Of a stretch of DNA of 64,000 bases, positions 1 to 8,074 are shown piece after piece; positions within the stretch are counted from its first letter, which is position 1, and every line of letters starts with the position of its first letter. The translations under genes and the position numbers were made by a program. The DNA is taken from assembly GCF_022354825.1 (NCBI RefSeq), contig NZ_CP031168.1, positions 7,554,501 through 7,618,500 of the forward strand. Direction: 5' to 3'. The notes under the pieces are model-generated. The model worked only from the letters and a program-made list of their open reading frames with translations. It made no database searches and was not told the DNA's origin. This stretch comes from Paenibacillus sp. H1-7. GTDB taxonomy: Bacteria > Bacillota > Bacilli > Paenibacillales > NBRC-103111.

Positions 1-3000
1 CGTATAAATCATGTCGGCAGGCGGAGTCGGCGGTTCTAAGGTAGTCGGAGACACTCTCGTCATCCGGATATACTCGCTGCCGTCTCCTGCAAGGTCAAAC
101 GTCCCGAGATTAACCCAGCCGGAATTGGAGGATTGATCGATATACGTGACCTCCGTCACCGACTGGTGCTTCACTTCCACTTTAACGTTTTTATCCTGGC
201 CCGAAGTGTGGGCGATCTTGTAGATGGAGACGGTATACCTCCCTTCCGGGAGCTTGGCGATCCACGTCGCCGCTGAGCCTTCGACCGTTGTATAGCGGGA
301 CTTGACGCCGGTTTTGTAGCCGGATAAATTGCTTTGGCTCCATGAGCCTTGCGCGATGTATAAACCTTCTGTATTCGTACTGTCCACAATGACCACCAAG
401 TCCTTGATCGCGATGGACAGGGGAGTCGTGATCAAGTTGGTCCCGTTCCATGTTACCGTTGCTTGAACCTCGATACGCTCCGTTACCCCATCGAGGCGAT
501 GGAGCGTCAGCACACCGTTGCTGTCAACGGAAGCCAGGTCGGTTCGGTTGACTGTGTACTGCACTTCCGCATTCGTCAGATCAGCCATCAACCCGGTACT
601 CAGATATCCTGTTACTTTCAGCTGTGCGGTTTTGGTCATTTCGAGCACGTTCCGGTCTGACGAGATCGTGACCGACTCCAGCTGCGGATTCGCATTTGGA
701 CTTACCCACATGAAGGCATCGGCAACGACCCGGGCGTTGTTGGCCTTGTTGTTCAGCTCGATATACCCGCTGTTACCTGCAGCGAAAGGAAATGCCCCCA
801 AGAATACCCATGTTCCATCTCCCGTCTTTTCATCTACCGTAAGCGTCTGCGATCCCCCGTCATAATACACGGTAACCGGGGCATTCGTCGTCCAGTTCTC
901 ACTCGCGACCGTGATTTGAGGGAGCTTGTAATAGACATTGTAGGTTACGCTTTCCGGCAGCTTCGGACGAAAACGAATTTTGCTGGTCGCCGCGCCTGTC
1001 GTTGATTTCGCATAAACATAGCTGTCATAGTAATAGCCGTCCGCTGATGTATCCCGTATCCAGGTTCCTTCCGTTTCGGCTTCGACATTATCTACAATGA
1101 TAGACGACCCCGGCTGCCAAGCCGGCTGGACCGGAGGAACCGCCACCCGATCAGGCAGATACAGCGTTCTCGCGCGGGTCTGCTTATTCTCTGATTCCAC
1201 ATAATAGGTGAACGTTTGGGTCAGGTTATTTACCCGGATCGACCATTCCATTGGATAAATCATGTCGGGTACCGTAGTATATGTGTTCCCGCCGTCCAGC
1301 GAGTAGTGCAGCGTTGCCGGCTTGGTCGTTTTGGCCTGCACATAGGCATCATAGGAGGTTTCATCAGGCTTGACGATCAGCATTCCTTTGACAGCGTCGA
1401 TCGGACTGTGCGTATCGAAGAAATAGCTGGCGTCGGAAGTATCTGCAGCTGCTCTTGTTTTGTGCAAAGGTACTTGGATGTTCAATCCTTCAACGATGAT
1501 CGCCGTGATACCGCGGGGTGATACCTTCGTTGTAATCTTGCCGTTTTTCATGACGTCCGGCTCTTCCGCCCCGTTGTCGCGGATGATTTTGACAGTATAC
1601 GCACGGGTTGGATCAAAGCCGATCAGACTTTGATTGAGCTTGATGGTCACATTCTTTTCAGTGCGGGATTCGCTTGCGAGACTGATGTAGAACTTATCGC
1701 CGCTCTCCGCCGTAATCCAGTTCATTTGAGGATGATTGGACTCGATAATCCCTTTAGGCATCCACAGCCAAACATTGGAATTACCGTAAAAGCTTCCCGG
1801 CTTATGACCGTACAAATGGTATTTGAACCATAAGAAATCCGTTTCAAAAACGGAAGGAAACGATATGCTCCCGTTCGATCTCAGCATTTGCTCGCTGATC
1901 AAATAATCCATCGTTTGGCCAAGCTGCGCCGGGATATGGTGATAATAGATGGAAGTAGCTTCGCTCGGACCCAGCAGCGGATAGTCCGGCTCGAGCTGAC
2001 TGACGGTAAAGCCCTTGTAATAATAGCCGGGGTAGCTGGAATACCGGCCGATGACCGAATTGTGCGCAATATCCGCAAGCAGCTTGTCACCGGTATACAA
2101 AGACAAGCGCAGCATAAAAGGCGCCTCTTGCGCATTCATCCGAAAGGCCGAAGACGTATTTCCGGCTTCATAAGTAAGACCGCTCGGCGACACAAGCCAA
2201 CTGTCGGCCGTTTTTCCTCCGGCCTCGTGCTCCGGAAGCGTTTCACGCGGATAATCGTATTTGGCGCTTGCAGGCCAATGGAACGATTCCGCGAGCGGCG
2301 ACTGCGGAGCCGTGATCGTCACGGTGCCTTCTGGAACCGGGCGCGCCACGAACATGGTGGCATACCGCTTGGCTTCCTTGTAGGCGGCATTCAAATATTT
2401 GGTATCCTTCGTTTCCTCGTACAGCTCCAGTATTTCCATCCACAGCTTGCCGAAGTTAAAAATAAACTCGTTCTTGTCCACGTTAACGGATGCAGGAGTA
2501 TCGATATGCTGCGCTATATAGCTGTCCGCTGCGGTTTTGGCCTCTTGCAAATATTGCGGATTCCCGGTCATGCGATACATCATAAGCGGTTGGATGACGG
2601 GGCCCCGATCTTTCAGCTCCGGATTGCGAAACCGGTATTCCTCCTGCCCCATTTCATACACTCCCGCCGTACCGCCCGTCAATTGGTGCAGAGCGGCTAT
2701 AGTGGAAACATCGAACGGCATAGATGTCATTTTCCATAAGGACGGCACACTGTAAACCGGCTTCTGCTTCGGAGACCACCCGACATTGTTGCGCGATAGT
2801 CCATACTGAATAGACGGCAATGCTCTAGTATCGTAAAGCTGATCGTCGCCTGTTACATAGTACGCCCCTAGCAGCACGCCGTTCGAGGTAGTACGAACCG
2901 CATCCTCGTTCTCGATATCAATGAAGCCCTTGGCCCTGCTCCACCATCCGCTCGGCGACGGAACGTAATCGGCGGAATCGTCACCTTGCGGTTCGATTTT

Positions 3001-4965
3001 GAGTAGATCGATCATGTTGAACATCGCATCGGTAAGAGACTTGCCGGAACCATTTTTCCGATAGGCGGTATAATGGTACTCGCTGCGGAGTATATCCTCG
3101 TAGGCCTTATATAAGCTGCTTCTTTGTACACTGAGCCCGATATGAAAACGGTATGTGTTCTCAGCGGTCATCAGCGAATGATTCCCGAGCTGGGGCGCAT
3201 ACACAATCGGCTGCACTCCGCCTTCATTGTTGACCAGGCTCATGCCCAGCCTCTGATTGGATATGCCTCCCGCCGGTTCATAGGCAAGCGGCAGCTCTTC
3301 GTCCGGAATGAAGACACCGTACGTAAAGGAGGATCCCGTATTATCGTTTTTCTCAACCAGGCTCATCGGTGCGGTCAGCTCCCACAGGCCTATCGATTCC
3401 ACTGTACCGATCATTTTCGCATGAGACTTGAACCCGCTCAGCACTTCATTCACGGCTGAGGCCGACTCCGCTGTGAAGGATTGGTAGCCTATCACATAAT
3501 TGCCGTCCCGACGTGGGGTAAAGCTGTATGCCAGCTCCGGCCGCTCCCCCGCCAGCGACCATTTCACCTGCAGATCGTAGTCGCTTGCATGCAAAGAGTC
3601 TGTCAGCGCAGCGGTTTGGCCGTCAGGAAATTCGATCCCGTCGAACGTAATCCATCGCTTGTTCATCGTGCTGTAATAATCGCTTCGGCTCCCCGCATTT
3701 CCGTCCAGCAGGACCCACTGCTCCTCAAGTCTCTCCGCCTCGGTATTGACGGCCACCCAGCTCCCGGTATCCTGATCCTTGTAGAATAAGTCTCTAACGA
3801 TTGCTTTGCCGCCGTCCCAAGCCGCTTCATAAAAGGTTGCCTTGTAGTTGTCGTTTTGGATGCTTCCTTTTTCTTCGTATGAGAGATTCGTGAGCGTCCG
3901 GCTGCGCAGCGGAGGCAGCGGAGGTGCTTTTTGCTTGATATTGCCCTCGAACTTTACGGCATCGACCCGTGTTAAAATGTTGCCGGTCGTAGGCTGAATA
4001 CGGGTCAGTCTGACGAATTCTTCTCCGATTCCGGAAAAATCATACTCTCCCAAATCGATCCAGCCGGCCCCCCCGACCGAAGGTCTAAGGTCCAGAAACT
4101 TGACGTCCGTTACTCCGTTATGGACGATTTCAATTTTTACGTTATTGTCCGCTTTATCCGGCCAATCCAGCTTATTGAACGATATTCTTGCCCTGCCCGC
4201 CTCCAGCCTCGGATTCCAAGATACCGTTTTGCCGATGGTATCCGTCCACGCGGAACTGGAATTGTTATAGCCTTTTACGCCTGTGCTTGAATTCCAGCTT
4301 TGAGCGGAATATCCATTGTTAGCGTTCTGAGCGTCAGGGGTAACGATTCCATCGATGGAGATGCTTCCATCATCTATGATGATAGTCTTATTAGGCGCTT
4401 TTTGCTTGATATTGCCTTCGAACTTTACAGCGTCTGCCCGCGTTAGAATGGTACTGGTCGTGGGTTGCACACGGGTCAGTCTGACGAACTCCTCACCGAT
4501 GCCGGAGAATACGTACTCCCCCAAATCAATCCAGCCCGTTCCGCCAGAAGAAGGCTGCAGATCCAAATACAGGACATCCGTCGTTCCGTTATGAACGATT
4601 TCAACTTTTACATTGCTATCCGCTTTATCCGACCAATTGAGCTTATGAAACGATATTCTCGCTGTGCCTGCCTCCAGTCTCGGATTCCATGTGACCGATC
4701 TGCCTGCGGTATCCGTCCATACCGTGCTGGAATTGTTATAGCCCTTAACGTTGGAAGAGACGTTCCAATTCTGTGCGGAGTAGCCATTGACAGCATTCTG
4801 AGCATCTGGAGTAACAGCTTCATCGACGGTGATGCTTCCGTCATCGATAATAATGGTCTTATTGGGCAGCGTTTCCGCCTGAACGGCTCCCGGTGCCGAA
4901 CCGAACGGATAGAGGAATGCCGTGAAGAGGCAAATCATTAGGATCAGCTTGATTTTGTCCAGCAT
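1..4965 (-). CDS. Giant secreted protein with golvesin-type CBM modules, 3' end outside window
   Basis: The 1655 visible codons start at an ATG preceded by GGAAATGGGG, followed by a signal peptide (about residues 1-30). Two near-identical golvesin/Xly CBD-like modules lie at about 35-185 and 190-345, each opening with an IIIDDGSI-type strand. A large central region (about 350-1200) looks like a beta-rich part followed by an alpha-helical toroid of glycosidase/lyase type. A third golvesin-like module is at about 1280-1400, an Ig-like stretch at 1425-1515 and a fourth golvesin module from 1520 to the edge. No stop is reached. Golvesin modules bind polysaccharide, so extracellular glycan degradation is the likely role. 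I cannot name the catalytic family, and no catalytic residues were identified. The next gene (arginase family) is on the same strand but is closed by its own terminator. Confidence 0.8.
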   Translation of the reverse strand, partial: MLDKIKLILMICLFTAFLYPFGSAPGAVQAETLPNKTIIIDDGSITVDEAVTPDAQNAVNGYSAQNWNVSSNVKGYNNSSTVWTDTAGRSVTWNPRLEAGTARISFHKLNWSDKADSNVKVEIVHNGTTDVLYLDLQPSSGGTGWIDLGEYVFSGIGEEFVRLTRVQPTTSTILTRADAVKFEGNIKQKAPNKTIIIDDGSISIDGIVTPDAQNANNGYSAQSWNSSTGVKGYNNSSSAWTDTIGKTVSWNPRLEAGRARISFNKLDWPDKADNNVKIEIVHNGVTDVKFLDLRPSVGGAGWIDLGEYDFSGIGEEFVRLTRIQPTTGNILTRVDAVKFEGNIKQKAPPLPPLRSRTLTNLSYEEKGSIQNDNYKATFYEAAWDGGKAIVRDLFYKDQDTGSWVAVNTEAERLEEQWVLLDGNAGSRSDYYSTMNKRWITFDGIEFPDGQTAALTDSLHASDYDLQVKWSLAGERPELAYSFTPRRDGNYVIGYQSFTAESASAVNEVLSGFKSHAKMIGTVESIGLWELTAPMSLVEKNDNTGSSFTYGVFIPDEELPLAYEPAGGISNQRLGMSLVNNEGGVQPIVYAPQLGNHSLMTAENTYRFHIGLSVQRSSLYKAYEDILRSEYHYTAYRKNGSGKSLTDAMFNMIDLLKIEPQGDDSADYVPSPSGWWSRAKGFIDIENEDAVRTTSNGVLLGAYYVTGDDQLYDTRALPSIQYGLSRNNVGWSPKQKPVYSVPSLWKMTSMPFDVSTIAALHQLTGGTAGVYEMGQEEYRFRNPELKDRGPVIQPLMMYRMTGNPQYLQEAKTAADSYIAQHIDTPASVNVDKNEFIFNFGKLWMEILELYEETKDTKYLNAAYKEAKRYATMFVARPVPEGTVTITAPQSPLAESFHWPASAKYDYPRETLPEHEAGGKTADSWLVSPSGLTYEAGNTSSAFRMNAQEAPFMLRLSLYTGDKLLADIAHNSVIGRYSSYPGYYYKGFTVSQLEPDYPLLGPSEATSIYYHHIPAQLGQTMDYLISEQMLRSNGSISFPSVFETDFLWFKYHLYGHKPGSFYGNSNVWLWMPKGIIESNHPQMNWITAESGDKFYISLASESRTEKNVTIKLNQSLIGFDPTRAYTVKIIRDNGAEEPDVMKNGKITTKVSPRGITAIIVEGLNIQVPLHKTRAAADTSDASYFFDTHSPIDAVKGMLIVKPDETSYDAYVQAKTTKPATLHYSLDGGNTYTTVPDMIYPMEWSIRVNNLTQTFTYYVESENKQTRARTLYLPDRVAVPPVQPAWQPGSSIIVDNVEAETEGTWIRDTSADGYYYDSYVYAKSTTGAATSKIRFRPKLPESVTYNVYYKLPQITVASENWTTNAPVTVYYDGGSQTLTVDEKTGDGTWVFLGAFPFAAGNSGYIELNNKANNARVVADAFMWVSPNANPQLESVTISSDRNVLEMTKTAQLKVTGYLSTGLMADLTNAEVQYTVNRTDLASVDSNGVLTLHRLDGVTERIEVQATVTWNGTNLITTPLSIAIKDLVVIVDSTNTEGLYIAQGSWSQSNLSGYKTGVKSRYTTVEGSAATWIAKLPEGRYTVSIYKIAHTSGQDKNVKVEVKHQSVTEVTYIDQSSNSGWVNLGTFDLAGDGSEYIRMTRVSPTTLEPPTPPADMIYT

Positions 4966-5220
4966 AAGCCCCATTTCCTTTCCTATTGTTTTTGGTGGAT
5001 TAAGATACATTTTTCCTCTGATGCCGATTCACAAAATAGGATCAGACTCAAGATAGCGCTTTCATCATTAACCAACCTCCTATGCCATCGTCGATTTCCA
5101 ATGTCTTTTGTATCTTAGCACGTCCCGCTCCGATAAAATTGTCTGATTTTACGAATTTCTTATAAGATCTAAATACGAAGGATAGTAGGCAAACCGCTCG
5201 GCTAGAGGCAGTCCTATCTG

Positions 5221-5240
5221 AAAAAAACGCCTTGCGGCGT
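5221..5240 (-). terminator. Rho-independent terminator after the ureohydrolase gene
   Basis: Read on the minus strand, a 5-bp GC stem (ACGCC/GGCGT) with a GCAA loop is followed by seven T. It lies about 160 bp past the stop of the arginase-family gene. Confidence 0.8.
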
Positions 5241-5374
5241 CTTTGGCGGACAATATACGTTTGTACGCGGAGAGGGAAGCAGGTGTGGGATTCCGGCCGC
5301 CGGCATAATGACAAAGAAGGAGCCCTCCCTATTGGTCGGCTCCGTCGTTTGTTCCGGGTAGCTCCCGCTTCTAT

Positions 5375-5390
5375 CCCTCTTTAAGGAGGG
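5375..5390. repeat. Hairpin just past the ureohydrolase stop
   Basis: Near-palindrome CCCTCTTTAAGGAGGG beginning 10 bp past the stop codon of the minus-strand gene. It lacks a T-run, so it may be a 3' stabilising hairpin rather than a terminator. Confidence 0.45.
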
Positions 5391-5399
5391 TTCTCGCAA

Positions 5400-6371
5400 T
5401 CAAGCTTCGACTACCGCCGTCGCCCGCTCCAATGCACTGCGCTTGTTCAGAGCGAGCAGCGTGATCACCTCATACACAACCTGCGCCGCATTCAGCGCCG
5501 TCACACGGGTCGGATCGCGGTCCGGCAGCACCTCAACCAGATCGAAGCCGATAATGTTCAAGCCGGCGAGGCCGCGGATCATTTGAATCGCTTCATAGGT
5601 CGTGAAGCCCCCGACCTCCGGCGTTCCCGTTCCGGGAGCAAATACCGGATCGAGAAAATCGATGTCGAAGGTGAGGAACACCGGCTTCGACCCAACCCGC
5701 TCCTTGATGCGGCTGCACAGCGCCTCAGGTCCGAGCTTCTTCACCTGATCCGTCGTCAGCAGGTCGAAGCCGAGCGCCCTCGTCTCCTCATAGTGGGTCA
5801 AGCTCGAGCAGCCGCGCATGCCCATTTGAATCGAGCTCGACGTATCGATCCAGCCCTCCTGCGCCCCATGCCAGAACATGCTCCCGTGCGAAAACTGCCG
5901 GCTCTCCTCTATAGGCTTCCACGCATCGGAATGGGAGTCGAAATGAACGAGACTGATAGGGCCATAGGTCCGGGAGGCCGCTCTAATATGCGGGTAGGAG
6001 ATCGAATGGTCGCCGCCTAGTATGATCGGAACGATGCCCCGTTCGTAAAACGGCTGCAGCTGCTCCTCGATCGCTTCGTAGCTTTGCTCAATATAGCCGG
6101 GGTGTACGGTCAAATCGCCATAATCGATGCCGGACAAATACTCGCTGGAATCGATCCCCTGAGCCGGATTCGTCGGACGGATTCTCTGCGACATGTCCCT
6201 AATCGCCGAAGGTCCGAAGCGCGTGCCGATAGCAAAGCTCGCTCCCGTGTCGAACGGATTCCCGATCACCGCATAGTCCACCTGATCCAAAGTCTGCACG
6301 TGGTGCAGGTGCATAAATGTGCGAATTCCTGCAAAAGCTGGCTTTCCTCTCTCAAATACCGGACGATACAT
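5400..6371 (-). CDS. Arginase/agmatinase family ureohydrolase
   Basis: A 323-residue cytosolic Mn2+ enzyme that hydrolyses a guanidino compound to urea and an amine. The metal-binding signatures are visible: GGDHS (about residue 123), HFDSHSDAW (about 145) and FDIDFLDP (about 225). Length fits the agmatinase/guanidinobutyrase branch better than classical arginase. Substrate cannot be assigned; agmatine, guanidinobutyrate, guanidine or formiminoglutamate are possible. The start is chosen because GGAGGTG lies 7 nt upstream of this ATG; an in-frame ATG 49 codons further up has no binding site. It is a single-gene unit divergent from the transglutaminase-like gene. A hairpin plus T-run sits in its upstream leader. 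Confidence 0.88.
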   Translation of the reverse strand: MYRPVFERGKPAFAGIRTFMHLHHVQTLDQVDYAVIGNPFDTGASFAIGTRFGPSAIRDMSQRIRPTNPAQGIDSSEYLSGIDYGDLTVHPGYIEQSYEAIEEQLQPFYERGIVPIILGGDHSISYPHIRAASRTYGPISLVHFDSHSDAWKPIEESRQFSHGSMFWHGAQEGWIDTSSSIQMGMRGCSSLTHYEETRALGFDLLTTDQVKKLGPEALCSRIKERVGSKPVFLTFDIDFLDPVFAPGTGTPEVGGFTTYEAIQMIRGLAGLNIIGFDLVEVLPDRDPTRVTALNAAQVVYEVITLLALNKRSALERATAVVEA

Positions 6372-6775
6372 GAACAACACCTCCGAGTGATAGTAATGCC
6401 GGAGCCTGATTACAGCAGGCAAGCGGGATCCGGCCATGGCAAAGCCGGTCGGTTGTGGCGGCTTGATCAAGGACGAATGATACGGGGTAACCGCATCGTC
6501 TTTCGTAGCCGAACGCACAAAAAGCCGCCTTCTTCTGGAATCAAAGAAAGCGGCTCTATTGCCGACACAAGCTTGGCATCGTTGACAAGCTTGAATGATT
6601 TAGTTTTTGACTTTCATGTTACATAAATTAACATATGACAGGCTTTTAGTCAATATCAAACTTTTCTTTTTACTCATATTGACAAATCCATCCGTTTTAA
6701 GCATAGTTAGTATCAATTATTCTCACACACACATAACAATTAGCCATAAAAACTGTGCAACGGAGGGACAAATTC
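6372..6775. promoter_or_regulatory. Divergent regulatory region with leader of the ureohydrolase gene
   Basis: 404 bp between divergent genes. On the minus strand a possible sigma-A promoter (TTGATA, 18 bp, TATGTT) lies at about 6629-6660. Next comes a repeated CAAGCTTG separated by about 10 nt, then a strong hairpin with T-run, then the ribosome binding site. The arrangement looks like an attenuated leader. I do not recognise a known riboswitch family in it. Confidence 0.5.
6519..6554 (-). terminator. Candidate attenuator hairpin in the ureohydrolase leader
   Basis: On the minus strand AGCCGC and GCGGCT close a long stem whose inner part pairs a TTTCTTT with an AGAAGAAG arm, followed by TTTTTG. 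It stands about 150 nt upstream of the start codon and no gene upstream on that strand needs a terminator, so premature termination control is the simplest reading. Confidence 0.6.
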
Positions 6776-7384
6776 ATGAAGTTGGTATGCGAGTCCAATC
6801 AGTTAATCGATTATTTGCCACATTCCGACGTTATAGACTATCATCATCCGCGCATTCATGACACGGCACGCAGCATCACCTCAAGGCTGACGGATGAGCA
6901 GGCGATCGTCAAAGCCGTATTCGAATTTGTCCGCGACGAGATTGCCCATTCCTGGGACATCCAGAGCAGGCAGGTGACCCGCTCCGCTTCCGAGGTTCTG
7001 GAGCACGGCCACGGCATTTGCTATGCCAAGTCGAATTTGCAGGCGGCCCTGCTGCGCAGCCTGAACATACCGGCGGGCTTCTGCTACCAAAGGCTGACGA
7101 TCGGCGATACGCCGGACACCGGCCATTGCATTCATGCGCTGAACGCGGTGTACTTAAGCTCATTGCAGCGCTGGATCCGGCTCGATGCCCGCGGCAACAA
7201 GGAAGGAGTGGAGGCCGAGTTCTCGACGACCGAGGAAAAGCTCGCCTTCCCGATCCGCCTCCATTACGACGAAGCGGACTACCCGGTTATTTATGCCCGG
7301 CCGAACGGCAAAACGATGGATACTCTCGCCCGCAACAACGACTGCCTGATAATGTATCAGCATGGTCTGCCCACGGAGCTGTAA
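6776..7384 (+). CDS. Transglutaminase-like superfamily protein
   Basis: A 202-residue protein of the transglutaminase-like (cysteine protease fold) family. The catalytic triad can be placed: Cys in HGHGICYAKSN (about residue 82), His in GHCIHALNAV (about 121) and Asp in WIRLDARGN (about 138). There is no signal peptide or membrane segment, so it is probably cytosolic. The start is set by GGAGGG 8 nt upstream. Similar stand-alone domains act as peptidases or amidases, but the substrate is unknown. Single gene, divergent from the ureohydrolase. Confidence 0.8.
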   Translation: MKLVCESNQLIDYLPHSDVIDYHHPRIHDTARSITSRLTDEQAIVKAVFEFVRDEIAHSWDIQSRQVTRSASEVLEHGHGICYAKSNLQAALLRSLNIPAGFCYQRLTIGDTPDTGHCIHALNAVYLSSLQRWIRLDARGNKEGVEAEFSTTEEKLAFPIRLHYDEADYPVIYARPNGKTMDTLARNNDCLIMYQHGLPTEL

Positions 7385-8074
7385 GAGGAGCGGCTATCGC
7401 ATATGCTGGCCGCTGGCCCGAGAGACGGCTCTACAAAAGAGAGGCTGCCTCTGCGGTGGATCTAATAACCAGTGAACGCTTCAGAAGCCTGCGATTTCAG
7501 CATTCGATTGAAAACTTTCGTAGTCGGTTACGCTGCAATTTTCCCTGGTTGTCCTAGAATCTATTGTTACGAACGCGCCATCCATCGGTCTTGGAGTCGG
7601 GCTATCGGACATGAGATCCGTTATTCCCTAGAAAAGCGCTACTTTTGCCGTTCGATCGGACCGAGAGGCCGTTATTTGCCGATTTTACCTACAAGAACAG
7701 CATTTTTTGGTGAAATAACGGATCTGTAGTCCGATCACCTCGCAAATAGAGCACTTTTTGATAAAATAACGGATCCACGGTCCGATCAACAACCAAATGT
7801 TCTCCTCGAGCCAACTGCAATCTGATTCGAAGTGTATGTTCGCTATCACACGACCATGCCGATGCAACCTAAGAACTTTCCCCAGGAAAACTGGCATCGT
7901 AAGTAAGCAGGAAATACCCTGCCTACTCCCATCATTCTTTTTCCGTAACCGGATTTCTCGGCAGCAGGAGGCTCTGCTTCTGCAGAGCCTCCCTTCAACA
8001 ACTACCGCCGCTCATCATCGTTCCACAGCCAGTGGCCAACCTTTTTCGCAACAGAGTTTTCGTCAAAATAACTC
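7385..8074. other. Intergenic stretch of 690 bp containing a fold-back repeat
   Basis: Lies between two convergent genes. Its only clear content is the four-unit repeat described separately. The short open frames have no ribosome binding sites and do not resemble proteins. No clear terminator for either flanking gene was seen. Confidence 0.6.
7604..7787. repeat. Four-unit fold-back intergenic repeat, copy A
   Basis: Two direct units built on GATCGGACnnnaGATCCGTTATTT are followed by two units in reverse complement (AAATAACGGATC, a few bases, GTCCGATC). Units are spaced about 45-55 bp apart with A/T-rich joints. The same order is seen at 25795-25979. There is no open reading frame. It could be a miniature mobile element or a transcript-folding element. 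Confidence 0.8.

Larger units (their letters stand above)
4966..5399. other. Intergenic stretch of 434 bp
   Basis: This stretch lies between the start of the giant secreted protein and the 3' end of the ureohydrolase gene. It holds the ribosome binding site of the former and two hairpins near the end of the latter. I found no convincing sigma-A promoter for the giant gene, which may mean an activator-dependent promoter. The open frames on the minus strand here have no ribosome binding sites and no recognisable protein. Confidence 0.6.

Noticed and set aside
1888-2739. 283-codon plus-strand frame inside the giant secreted protein gene
   Set aside because: Opposite strand to a clearly coding frame with continuous domain structure; Arg/His-rich shadow composition.
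6480-6640. Guanidine riboswitch (ykkC or mini-ykkC) before the ureohydrolase gene
   Set aside because: None of the conserved cores (ACGR loops, ykkC motif) is present; kept only as an unassigned attenuator-like leader.
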